A model generated the notes under the pieces. The model did not search any database, was not told where the DNA came from, and was given only the letters and a program-made list of their open reading frames with translations. A stretch of 64,000 bases of DNA from the NCBI GenBank assembly GCA_040757055.1, contig JBFLXY010000002.1:124001-188000 (forward strand). Reading direction: 5' to 3'. The position numbers and the translations under genes were made by a program. The DNA is from JAJZRJ01 sp040757055 (GTDB lineage: Bacteria > Desulfobacterota > Desulfobulbia > Desulfobulbales > Desulfurivibrionaceae). Positions 44,685 to 53,319 of the stretch are shown one piece after another. How positions within the stretch are numbered: position 1 is the stretch's first letter; every line of letters starts with the position of its first letter.

Positions 44685-45521
44685 ATGTGGGAGTACACCG
44701 ATAAGGTCCGGGATCACTTTATGAACCCCCGCAATGTCGGGGAGGTCGAGAACCCCGACGGCGTGGGAGAGGTGGGGTCGCTCGCCTGCGGCGACGCCCT
44801 GAAACTCACCTTCAGGCTTGGTGCGGACGGCCGGATTGACGACGCCAGGTTCAAGACCTTTGGCTGCGCCAGCGCCATTGCCTCCTCCTCGGCGCTCACC
44901 GAGATGATCAAGGGTTTGTCTCTTGATGAGGCAGCCAAGGTGACCAACGAGGACATTGCCGAATATCTGGGCGGCCTGCCCAAGGAGAAGATGCACTGCT
45001 CGGTCATGGGCCGTGAGGCCCTGGAGGCGGCCATCGCCAATTACCGCGGCACCCCGCTGCCCATGGCCCAGGGCGAGGTGGTCTGCGAATGTTTCGGGGT
45101 CACGGATCTTGAGGTGCGGCGCGCCATCCAGGAATCGAATCTCAAGAGTGTCGAGGAGATCACCAACTTCACCAAGGCCGGCGGTGGCTGCGGCAAGTGC
45201 CACGAGCGGCTGGAGGCGATTCTGCGCGAGGTGCACCAGGACCTGCAGAAGATCATCCCCGACCACCGGCCCGCCCGGCTGACCAATATCCAGAAGATCA
45301 AGATGATCGAGGAGGTGCTGGAGCGGGAGATCCGGCCGGCGCTCAGGAAGGACGGCGGCGACATCGAGCTGGTGGACGTGGACGGCGACTTTGTCGTGGT
45401 CTCCCTGCGCGGCGCCTGCGGCACCTGCAAGAAATCCCAGACCACCCTCAAGGAATACGTGGAGAAGAAGCTGCGCGAGCAGGTGCTGGAAAGCCTGATC
45501 GTGGAGGAGGCCAAGCCATGA
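44685..45521 (+). CDS. nifU: Iron-sulfur scaffold NifU
   Basis: 278-residue three-domain NifU. The N-terminal IscU-like scaffold has Cys in SLACGDA (35), TFGCASA (62) and MHCSVMG (106); the central [2Fe-2S] BFD-type domain has CECFGVTD and GGGCGKC; the C-terminal Nfu-type domain has GACGTCKKSQTT. It works with NifS to build clusters, here for the many Fe-S enzymes of the Wood-Ljungdahl and respiratory pathways rather than necessarily nitrogenase. It overlaps nifS by four bases. Confidence 0.94.
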   Translation: MWEYTDKVRDHFMNPRNVGEVENPDGVGEVGSLACGDALKLTFRLGADGRIDDARFKTFGCASAIASSSALTEMIKGLSLDEAAKVTNEDIAEYLGGLPKEKMHCSVMGREALEAAIANYRGTPLPMAQGEVVCECFGVTDLEVRRAIQESNLKSVEEITNFTKAGGGCGKCHERLEAILREVHQDLQKIIPDHRPARLTNIQKIKMIEEVLEREIRPALRKDGGDIELVDVDGDFVVVSLRGACGTCKKSQTTLKEYVEKKLREQVLESLIVEEAKP

Positions 45522-46738
45522 GCACCCCGGTGATCTACATGGACAACAACGCCACCACCATGGTGGCGCCCGAGGTGCTGGCGGAGATGCTGCCCTATTT
45601 CTCCGAGTTCTACGGGAACCCCTCCAGCATGCACACCTTTGGCGGCCAGGTGGGCCGGAAGCTTGCCGCCGCGCGCGAGCGGATCGCGAGCCTCATCGGG
45701 GCAAAACCCGAGGAACTTCTCTTTACCAGTTGCGGCACCGAGAGCGACTCCACCGCCATCCTCTCCGCCCTCCAGTCCTTTCCCGAGAAACGCCACATCG
45801 TCACCACCCGGGTGGAACACCCGGCGGTGAAAAACCTCTGCGAGAGCCTCGACAAGCTCACCGGCCACAAGCACCGGGTGACCCAGTTGCCGGTGGACCG
45901 CGAGGGGCGCCTCGACCTCAAGCAGTACGAGGAGAGCCTGGCCGAGGATACCGCCATTGTCAGCGTCATGTGGGCCAACAACGAGACCGGCGTGCTCTTT
46001 CCGGTGGAGGAGATGGCCCGCCTCGCCAGGAGCCGCGGCATTCTTTTTCATACCGACGCGGTGCAGGCGGTGGGCAAGGTGCCCATCGACATGAGCACAT
46101 CCGCCATCGATTTTCTTTCGGTCTCCGGCCACAAGCTCCATGCGCCCAAGGGCATCGGCGTCCTCTACGTGCGGCGCGGCACCCCCTTCGTGCCCTTCCT
46201 CATCGGCGGCCATCAGGAAAAGGGCCGCCGCGGCGGCACCGAGAACGTGGCCGCCATCATCGGTCTGGGCAAGGCGTGCGAACTGGCGGCCAGCCGGATG
46301 GAGGAGGAGAACAGCCGGGTCAAGGCCCTGCGGGACAAGCTGGAAAACGGGCTGCTCGCCGCCATCCCCAACGCCATGCTCAACGGCCACAAGACCGACC
46401 GGCTGCCCAACACCACCAATGTGAGCTTCGAGTACGTGGAAGGGGAGGCGATTCTCCTGCACCTCGACCAGTTCGGCATCTGCGCCTCCTCTGGCTCCGC
46501 CTGCACCTCGGGGTCGCTGGAGCCCTCCCACGTGCTGCGGGCCATGGGTGTGCCGTTTACCGCGGCCCACGGCTCGGTGCGCTTGAGCCTCAGTGTCTAC
46601 AACACCGAGGCCGAGGTCGATTACGTGCTGGAAAAACTGCCGCCCATCATCGAGAAGCTGCGGGCGATGTCGCCCTTCTGGCAGACCGCCCACAAGGGCA
46701 GCGTCGGCGGCGCTGCCTGCAAATGCCAATGTTCCTAG
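45518..46738 (+). CDS. nifS: Cysteine desulfurase NifS
   Basis: 406-residue class V aminotransferase-fold enzyme that takes sulfur from cysteine to supply NifU. The pyridoxal-phosphate lysine is in SVSGHKLHAPKG (about 205), the phosphate-binding start YMDNNATT is at residues 7-14, and the sulfur-transfer Cys loop is ICASSGSACTSGSL. The end CKCQCS adds three extra cysteines beyond the usual C-terminus, which is unusual. ATG at 45518 overlaps the nifU stop, showing coupling. Confidence 0.95.
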   Translation: MSTPVIYMDNNATTMVAPEVLAEMLPYFSEFYGNPSSMHTFGGQVGRKLAAARERIASLIGAKPEELLFTSCGTESDSTAILSALQSFPEKRHIVTTRVEHPAVKNLCESLDKLTGHKHRVTQLPVDREGRLDLKQYEESLAEDTAIVSVMWANNETGVLFPVEEMARLARSRGILFHTDAVQAVGKVPIDMSTSAIDFLSVSGHKLHAPKGIGVLYVRRGTPFVPFLIGGHQEKGRRGGTENVAAIIGLGKACELAASRMEEENSRVKALRDKLENGLLAAIPNAMLNGHKTDRLPNTTNVSFEYVEGEAILLHLDQFGICASSGSACTSGSLEPSHVLRAMGVPFTAAHGSVRLSLSVYNTEAEVDYVLEKLPPIIEKLRAMSPFWQTAHKGSVGGAACKCQCS

Positions 46739-46750
46739 GGAAGGTGCTCC

Positions 46751-47704
46751 ATGAGGGTTATCCCGGCATCGTTTGAAATCCTGGAGTCGCTCGATCAGCA
46801 GTCCATGGCGACCCGCATCGAACTGTGCGGCCGGCTCTGCTACAAGAGCGAGGACAAGATCGTGGCCGGCTCCACCGAGCCCTTCATCAAGCGGATTGTC
46901 CAGCACGGCCACAATTCGGTGATGGAGATGGCCGCCTTGAGCCTCCGGGTTGCCTATGACGCCGAATCCATGGCCACCCAGTTCTTCGGCATCCAGCCGA
47001 AGTTTCTCCAGATCGACCGGACCGACAAGAAGGAACTGCTCATCACCGGCACCGTGCGCGCCTTCCGCGAACTGGCCCGGGACCACGGCAACGTCAAGAT
47101 CATCAAGGCCATCTCCGCCTTCCTGGGGGAGCGCTATCCGCTCTTCTACTTCGATCTCGCCCCCAAGCGCGGCTGGATTCCCCAGGACGGGGTCACGGTG
47201 GCAAAGCTTTCGCTGGCCGAGGTGGATAACCTCTCCGCCGACCTGCGGGCCAAGCACCGTTATGTGGCGGTGCGCTTTGTCACCAACCGGGCAGTGACCC
47301 ACGAGATCGTGCGCCACCGGCCTTGTTCCTATCTCCAGGAGAGTCAGCGCTACTGCCGCTATTCCGAGGAGAAGTTCGGCAACGAGGTGACCTTCATCAA
47401 GCCGATGTTCTTTCAGGAAGGCAGCGAGGAATATCGGCTGTGGGAGAAGGCCATGGCCGAGACCGAGGCGATCTATTTGAAGCTCCTCGAAACCTCCTCC
47501 CCCCAGGCGGCCCGCACGGTGCTGCCCAACTCCTGCAAGACCGAGATCATCGTCTACGCGAATCTTCTCGAATGGCTGCACATCTTCCGGCTGCGCACCA
47601 CCCTGGCGGCCGAGCCTTCCATGCGCGAGGTGATGAATCCGCTGCTGGTTGCGATGAAGAAGACGTTTGCCACCATCTTCGACGGTGTCGAGCCGGCGGC
47701 TTGA
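46751..47704 (+). CDS. thyX: Flavin-dependent thymidylate synthase
   Basis: 317-residue ThyX, converting dUMP to dTMP with FAD and methylene-tetrahydrofolate. The ThyX motif RHRPCSYLQESQRY fits RHRxxS-x4-S-x-RY exactly. It is longer than the 220-250-residue core, a known variant class. It lies 12 bp after nifS and just before fhs, so it shares the methylene-tetrahydrofolate pool with the neighbouring C1 pathway. Co-transcription with nifUS is likely. Confidence 0.93.
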   Translation: MRVIPASFEILESLDQQSMATRIELCGRLCYKSEDKIVAGSTEPFIKRIVQHGHNSVMEMAALSLRVAYDAESMATQFFGIQPKFLQIDRTDKKELLITGTVRAFRELARDHGNVKIIKAISAFLGERYPLFYFDLAPKRGWIPQDGVTVAKLSLAEVDNLSADLRAKHRYVAVRFVTNRAVTHEIVRHRPCSYLQESQRYCRYSEEKFGNEVTFIKPMFFQEGSEEYRLWEKAMAETEAIYLKLLETSSPQAARTVLPNSCKTEIIVYANLLEWLHIFRLRTTLAAEPSMREVMNPLLVAMKKTFATIFDGVEPAA

Positions 47705-47718
47705 GCACTCTGCTGAGA

Positions 47719-47758
47719 ATACGATGCATTGTTATGAACCGGCTAGGATACGATGCAT
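47719..47758. repeat. 11-bp direct repeat upstream of fhs
   Basis: ATACGATGCAT occurs at 47719-47729 and 47748-47758, 29 bp apart (nearly three helical turns). It falls within the 95-bp gap between thyX and fhs, where a regulator would bind. Nothing else in the window shares this exact word. Confidence 0.5.
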
Positions 47759-47799
47759 GTTTTTTTAAAATCATTAATTTTTAGAAAAAGGAGAAAAAA

Positions 47800-49563
47800 A
47801 TGGCTTTTGATGCTGTGAACATGGCGGATTGGCAGATCTCCGAGGCTGCCGAGAAGAACATGCCCACCCCCGAGGAGTGGCGTGATAAGCTGGGGCTGGA
47901 GAAAGACGAAATTCTCCCCATGGGCCGACTGGCCAAGCTCGATTTCCTGAAGATCATCAATCGCCTCAAGAACAGGCCGGACGGCAAGTACATCGAGGTG
48001 ACCGCCATCACCCCCACCCCGCTGGGCGAGGGCAAGTCCACCACCTCTTGCGGCCTGATGGAAGGGTTGGGCAAGCGCGGCAAGAATGTCGGCGGCGCCC
48101 TGCGGCAGCCCTCCGGCGGCCCGACCATGAACGTCAAGGGAACGGCGGCGGGCGGCGGCAACTCCCTGCTCATCCCCATGACCGAGTTCTCCCTGGGGCT
48201 CACCGGCGACATCAACGACATCATGAATGCCCACAACCTGGGCATGGTGGCGCTCACCGCCCGCATGCAGCATGAGCGGAATTACAACGACGAGCAGCTC
48301 GCCAGACTTACCGGCATGCGCCGCCTCGACATCGACCCCACCCGGGTTGAGTTCGGCTGGATCATCGACTTCTGCGCCCAGGCGCTCCGCAACATCGTCA
48401 TCGGTCTTGGTGGCCGCACCGACGGCTTCACCATGCAGTCCAAGTTCGGCATCGCCGTGGGCTCCGAACTCATGGCCATCCTTTCCATCGCCACCGACAT
48501 GGCGGATCTCAAGGAGCGGATCAACAACATCACCGTGGCCTTTGACAAGAGCGGCAAGCCGGTGACCTGCCGGGATCTGGAAGTCGGCAACGCCATGGCC
48601 GCCTTCATGCGGAATACCATCAACCCCACCCTGATGTGCACCGCGGAGTACAACCCCTGCCTGGTCCACGCCGGGCCGTTTGCCAACATCGCCGTTGGCC
48701 AGTCTTCCATCATTGCCGACCGGGTCGCCCTGAAGCTCTTCGACTACAATGTCACCGAGTCCGGATTCGCCGCCGATATCGGCTTCGAGAAGTTCTGGAA
48801 CGTGAAGTGCCGCTACTCCGGCTTGAAGCCCCATGTCTCCGTGCTCACCGCTACCATCCGGGCGCTCAAGATGCACGGCGGGGGCCCCAAGGTCGTGCCC
48901 GGCAAGCCGCTGGACGATGCCTACACCAAGGAGAACGTCGAGCTGGTCGAGAAGGGCTGCGAGAACATGGTCCACCTGATCAACGTCATCCGCAAGGCCG
49001 GCATCAACCCGGTGGTCTGCATCAACCGCTTCTATACCGACACCGATGCAGAGTGCAAGGTTGTCAAGAGGATCGCCGAGGCTGCCGGCGCCCGCTGCGC
49101 CGAGTCTCGCCACTGGGAGCTGGGCGGCGATGGCGCCTTGGAGTTCGCCGATGCGGTCATCGACGCCTGCAACGAGGAGAACGACTTCAAGTTCCTCTAC
49201 CCGCTGGAGATGAAGCTGCGCGACCGCGTAGAGCTGATCACCAAGGAAGTATACGGCGGTGACGGTGTCGACTGGTCTCCCGAGGCGCTGGCCAAGGCCA
49301 AGATGCTGGAGAATGATCCCCAGTATGCCGACTATGCCACCATGATGGTCAAGAGCCATCTCTCCCTCTCCCACGATCCGACCTTGAAGGGCGTGCCCAA
49401 GGGCTGGCGTCTGCCGATCCGCGACGTGCTGATTTACTCCGGCGCCAAGTTCCTCTGCCCCTGCGCGGGAACCATCAGCCTGATGCCCGGCACCAGCTCG
49501 AATCCGGCCTTCCGCCGCATCGATGTCGACCCCGAAACAGGGAAGGTTTCAGGATTGTTCTAA
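47800..49563 (+). CDS. fhs: Formate-tetrahydrofolate ligase
   Basis: 587-residue ATP-dependent enzyme adding formate to tetrahydrofolate to give 10-formyl-THF, the first folate step of the Wood-Ljungdahl methyl branch. The P-loop-like TPTPLGEGKSTT is at about 67-78, followed by LRQPSGGPTMNVKGTAAGGG, both typical. Length is close to the acetogen enzyme (about 560). AAAAAGGAGAAAAAA provides a strong ribosome binding site. It has its own terminator, so it is a separate transcription unit from folD-cooS-acs. Confidence 0.95.
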   Translation: MAFDAVNMADWQISEAAEKNMPTPEEWRDKLGLEKDEILPMGRLAKLDFLKIINRLKNRPDGKYIEVTAITPTPLGEGKSTTSCGLMEGLGKRGKNVGGALRQPSGGPTMNVKGTAAGGGNSLLIPMTEFSLGLTGDINDIMNAHNLGMVALTARMQHERNYNDEQLARLTGMRRLDIDPTRVEFGWIIDFCAQALRNIVIGLGGRTDGFTMQSKFGIAVGSELMAILSIATDMADLKERINNITVAFDKSGKPVTCRDLEVGNAMAAFMRNTINPTLMCTAEYNPCLVHAGPFANIAVGQSSIIADRVALKLFDYNVTESGFAADIGFEKFWNVKCRYSGLKPHVSVLTATIRALKMHGGGPKVVPGKPLDDAYTKENVELVEKGCENMVHLINVIRKAGINPVVCINRFYTDTDAECKVVKRIAEAAGARCAESRHWELGGDGALEFADAVIDACNEENDFKFLYPLEMKLRDRVELITKEVYGGDGVDWSPEALAKAKMLENDPQYADYATMMVKSHLSLSHDPTLKGVPKGWRLPIRDVLIYSGAKFLCPCAGTISLMPGTSSNPAFRRIDVDPETGKVSGLF

Positions 49564-49590
49564 GAACTGTCTCCCATGGTTCCATCCCGC

Positions 49591-49629
49591 ACTGGTCAAA
49601 AGACGCCTGTCTTTTGACCAGTGTTTTTT
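49591..49629 (+). terminator. Rho-independent terminator of fhs
   Basis: A perfect 14-bp stem (49591-49604 with 49609-49622), 4-nt loop, followed by GTTTTTTT. It lies 28 bp after the fhs stop. Confidence 0.92.
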
Positions 49630-49856
49630 TGCAGTTGAGGGGCGTTTGGGGCTGTCTGGTCTGCATATCTTGCCTGCGGGGCATGGGGAGCGTCTTCCCC
49701 ATGCCCCCTTTTCCTTCCGACGGCGTCGCATCCTGTCGGCTGCTGCCCAAAAAGGAACTCCGGGCATCATGAAGCTTGCCTTGTCCGGGAATTCTCTGCT
49801 AATCTGATGCGTATGCAGACAAACCCCTTTGGCGGCGCCCGGTAGGCCCACGACCC

Positions 49857-52079
49857 ATGGCGGCCCCTGAACAGAAATCGACCCTCCGCGCCTCGGTCAA
49901 GGATCAGTCCGGCGCCGGCAAGGTGAAGATCGGCGAGCTGCTCCGCAAGGAAGGCCAGATCAGCAGCAACCAGCTCGACGAGGCCCTGGACATCCAGAAA
50001 AAATCCGGTGGGCGCCTGAGCACCATCCTGCTCAAGCTCGGCCACATCGACGACACCACCGTCCTCAATTTCTTAAGCCGCCAGCACAACTACCAGTCGG
50101 TTTTCATCTCCCGCGAGCCGCCGAAGCCCGACGCGCTCCAGAAGATGACCTTCGAGACGGCCAAGCGCTATCTCGCCTTCCCGCTGCGCATCATCGGCAA
50201 GAACCTCCAGGTCACCATGGCCGAGCCCACCGACACCGGGGCGGTGGAGGCATTGCAGGCCGAGATCAAGATGCCGCTCACCGTCTGCGTCTCCACGGAG
50301 AAGGATATCGTCGAGGCCTACCGGACCTACTACAAGATCAGCGACGAGGAATACAACTCCCTCATGGCCCACGAGGGGGGCAAGGAAGAGGAGGAGGTGC
50401 CGGTCACCCAGATCGACGACTTCGGCTCCCTGGCATCGGAGGCCGCCGAGGGCATGGAGCTGGAGAGCTTCGAGGAGGCGGCCGGCGCCGACCAGTATTC
50501 GGCCTCCGATGCGCCGATCATCAAGCTGGTGAACGGCATCCTCATCAAGGCGGTCAACGACGGGGTCAGCGACATCCACATCGAGCCCTACGAGAAGAAT
50601 CTCCAGGTGCGCTACCGCCTGGACGGCTCGCTCTACAAGTCGATGAATCTGCCGCTTTCCATCAAAAATGCGCTCAATTCGCGGATCAAGATCATGGCCC
50701 AGCTCGACATCACCGAGCGTCGGGTGCCGCAGGACGGCCGGATCCGCATCAAGCTGGGCCGCACCAAGGCGGTGGACTTCCGCGTTTCCTCGCTGCCGAC
50801 CCTCTTTGGCGAGTCCATCGTCCTCCGTATCCTCGACAAGTCGAGCCTCAACGTCGACCTCACCAAGCTCGGGTTCGAGCAGCGCACCTTCGACACCCTG
50901 AAGCGCTGCATCTATCGGCCCCAAGGGTTGTTGCTGGTCACCGGCCCCACCGGCAGCGGCAAGACCGTCACCCTCTATTCGGTGCTGAATGCGCTCAACA
51001 GCGAGGACACCAAGATCCTCACCGCCGAGGATCCGGTGGAGTTCAATTTCAAGGGCATCAACCAGGTCAACGTCCGCAACGAGGTGGGCATGACCTTTGC
51101 CGCGGCCTTGAAAGCCTTCCTGCGCCAGGACCCGGACATCATCATGGTGGGCGAGATCCGTGACATGGAAACGGCCGAAATCGCCATCAAGGCGGCCATG
51201 ACCGGCCATCTGGTCTTCTCCACCCTGCACACCAACGACTGTCCCGCCACCATCGGCCGCCTCATCGACATCGGCGTGCCCTCCTTCATGGTGGCCTCGG
51301 CCATCACCATGGTCCTTTCCCAGCGCCTCGCCCGCCGCCTCTGCGCCAAGTGCAAGGCGCCGGTTGACGTCTCCACCCTCGACAGGGAGCAACTTCTCAA
51401 GATCGGCTTCAAGGAGGAGGAGTTGGCGACCCTCAAAATCTATAGTCCCAAGGGCTGCCCGGCCTGCAACGGTGGCGGCTACAAGGGCCGGGTCGGCCTT
51501 TTCGAGCTGATGGAGATCACCGAGGAGGTATCGAAGGCGATCAACGCCCAGGTGCCCGAGGACCAGCTACGCAAGATCGCGGTGCAGAACGGCATGACCA
51601 CCCTGCGCGAGGCAGGTCTCCAGAAGATCCGCGAAGGCGTGACCTCCATCGAGGAGGTGCTGAAGCGTACCGTGGTCACCGAGGAGTCGCTGCCCGCCTA
51701 CCTGGTCCATCCGGACATCGAGGAGTATCAGGACGGCGACATCATCATCCGCCAGAACAACAACGACAAGGATTTTTTCAAGCTGGTCAACGGCGCGGTG
51801 TTGGTGGTGAAAGACGGCAAGAAGATCGCCGAGATCACCGAGCCGGGCGAGTATTTCGGCGAAATGAGCGCCATTTCCGGCGAGCCCCGCAGTGCCTCCA
51901 TCGTGGCCAAGGGGCGGTGCAAGGTGAAGCGCTTTCCGGGCGACAAGCTCATGGAGGTCATCGAGAAGTACCCGGAGGTCGGCAAGTATCTTTTCAGGAC
52001 CGTGGTCGGCCGCCTGGGGCAAGCCAACAGCATCATCGTCAAGCTCGCCAACGAGCGCGCCCGCCAGGCAGGCGCCTGA
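49857..52079 (+). CDS. pilB: PilB/GspE-type assembly ATPase fused to a cyclic-nucleotide-binding domain
   Basis: 740-residue protein. The N-terminal MshEN-type domain (residues 20-160) and the ATPase core match PilB: GPTGSGKT (363-370), the Asp box, AEDPVEF, the His box FSTLHTND, and a tetracysteine zinc site (CAKC near 496, CPAC near 534). From about residue 608 a second domain follows with the cNMP-binding pattern: EYQDGDIIIRQ and the phosphate-binding cassette GEYFGEMSAISGEPRSASI with its conserved Arg. PilB normally ends near residue 570. The extra domain suggests that cAMP, cGMP or a related nucleotide controls pilus or secretion motor activity. ATG at 49857 has only a weak ribosome binding site. 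Confidence 0.85.
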   Translation: MAAPEQKSTLRASVKDQSGAGKVKIGELLRKEGQISSNQLDEALDIQKKSGGRLSTILLKLGHIDDTTVLNFLSRQHNYQSVFISREPPKPDALQKMTFETAKRYLAFPLRIIGKNLQVTMAEPTDTGAVEALQAEIKMPLTVCVSTEKDIVEAYRTYYKISDEEYNSLMAHEGGKEEEEVPVTQIDDFGSLASEAAEGMELESFEEAAGADQYSASDAPIIKLVNGILIKAVNDGVSDIHIEPYEKNLQVRYRLDGSLYKSMNLPLSIKNALNSRIKIMAQLDITERRVPQDGRIRIKLGRTKAVDFRVSSLPTLFGESIVLRILDKSSLNVDLTKLGFEQRTFDTLKRCIYRPQGLLLVTGPTGSGKTVTLYSVLNALNSEDTKILTAEDPVEFNFKGINQVNVRNEVGMTFAAALKAFLRQDPDIIMVGEIRDMETAEIAIKAAMTGHLVFSTLHTNDCPATIGRLIDIGVPSFMVASAITMVLSQRLARRLCAKCKAPVDVSTLDREQLLKIGFKEEELATLKIYSPKGCPACNGGGYKGRVGLFELMEITEEVSKAINAQVPEDQLRKIAVQNGMTTLREAGLQKIREGVTSIEEVLKRTVVTEESLPAYLVHPDIEEYQDGDIIIRQNNNDKDFFKLVNGAVLVVKDGKKIAEITEPGEYFGEMSAISGEPRSASIVAKGRCKVKRFPGDKLMEVIEKYPEVGKYLFRTVVGRLGQANSIIVKLANERARQAGA

Positions 52080-52389
52080 GCCCGTCCTGCAACCCGCTGC
52101 TGTTCCTTTCTCGCAGAATTTCACTCTTTCCTAAATTTCTCACAAATTGTCTTGAAAAACGGTTCAAAATTCGTTAAGGATTTTGGTTCCGGCTCTTGAT
52201 GCGCTCGTTTTGCGGATTTTGCGGCCTTATCACGCCAATCGGTTTGGGCTACGAGCTGTTACGGTGTGGTAAGCGAGCGGTCTCATGCGCTCAATACCGG
52301 CGGTCTGGCAGGATACGGCTAGCCCTCCCGACCGACACATCGCACATCTGCAATTTCCCATAGAGACCCTTTGTGGAAGGAGACGGTCA
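52080..52389. other. Intergenic region before folD
   Basis: This 310-bp gap includes an AT-rich part (52110-52190) with TTGAA-N6-TTCAA, and a repeated word ATGCGCTC (about 52198 and 52287). It is the likely promoter region of the folD-cooS-acs operon, but no clear promoter, riboswitch or terminator was recognised. Confidence 0.35.
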
Positions 52390-53277
52390 ATGAGTGCCAA
52401 GATCATCAGCGGAACCGAGGTCGCGAAGGCGATTCGCGAGGAACTGGCGGCGGAAGTCGCCGAACTCAAGGCCAAGCACGGCGTGGTACCCGGCCTGGTT
52501 ACCATTCTGGTGGGCGAGGATCCGGCCTCCCAGTCCTATGTGACCGCCAAAAACAAGACCGCGCATGCCCTGGGCATCCATTCCGAGCAGGTGACCCTGC
52601 CCACCGACACCAGCGAGGCGGACCTGCTCAAGATCGTGGACAAATACAACAAGGACCCGAAGATCAACGGCATTCTGGTGCAGTTGCCCCTGCCGAAGCA
52701 CATCAACGAGACCAAGGTGCTCTACGCCATCGACCCGGACAAGGACGTGGACGGCTTCCATCCGGTCAACGTCGGCAAGATGGTCCTTGGTGAGCAATGC
52801 TACCTGCCCTGCACCCCGCACGGCATTCTGGAGCTCCTGAAGCGGAGCGGCGTGCAGACCAAGGGCGCCGAGGTGGTGATCATCGGCCGCAGCAACATCG
52901 TGGGCAAGCCCATCGCCAACCTCATGCTCCAGAAGCGCGAGGCCGGCGACGCCACCATCACCCTCTGCCACACCCGCACGAGGGATCTGGCCGCCCACTG
53001 CAAACGTGCCGACATCATCATCGCCGCGGTCGGCGTGCCCAAAATGGTCACCGCGGACATGGTGAAGGACGGCGTGGTCATCATCGACGTGGGCGTCAAC
53101 CGCATCGGCATGAGCGAATCCGGCAAGGCGATCCTGGCCGGCGACGTGGACTTTGACGCGGTCAAGGAAAAGGCCTCGTTCATCACGCCGGTGCCCGGCG
53201 GCGTCGGCCCGATGACCATCACCATGCTGATGAAGAACACCGTGCAGGCCGCCAAACAGGCCGCCGGTTTGATCTAA
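52390..53277 (+). CDS. folD: Methylene-THF dehydrogenase / methenyl-THF cyclohydrolase
   Basis: 295-residue bifunctional enzyme converting methenyl-THF and methylene-THF in the methyl branch. Motifs are YVTAKNKTAHALGI with the catalytic Lys, NGILVQLPLPKHI, the DKDVDGFHP loop, the nucleotide-binding VVIIGRSNIVGKP and the end TPVPGGVGPMT. ATG at 52390 has GGAAGGAG upstream. It opens the operon with cooS 42 bp downstream. It would pair with fhs (before it) and the MetF domain (after it). Confidence 0.95.
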   Translation: MSAKIISGTEVAKAIREELAAEVAELKAKHGVVPGLVTILVGEDPASQSYVTAKNKTAHALGIHSEQVTLPTDTSEADLLKIVDKYNKDPKINGILVQLPLPKHINETKVLYAIDPDKDVDGFHPVNVGKMVLGEQCYLPCTPHGILELLKRSGVQTKGAEVVIIGRSNIVGKPIANLMLQKREAGDATITLCHTRTRDLAAHCKRADIIIAAVGVPKMVTADMVKDGVVIIDVGVNRIGMSESGKAILAGDVDFDAVKEKASFITPVPGGVGPMTITMLMKNTVQAAKQAAGLI

Positions 53278-53319
53278 CGATAACGAAAACGACTACACCC
53301 GAGCTATTGAGGGACGAGC

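Noticed and set aside
45041..47581. 846-codon minus-strand frame opposite nifS and thyX
   Set aside because: Shadow of well-supported genes; repetitive Gly/His/Leu composition with no domain.
52080..52389. ZTP or THF riboswitch ahead of folD
   Set aside because: None of the conserved cores I know could be found in this stretch.
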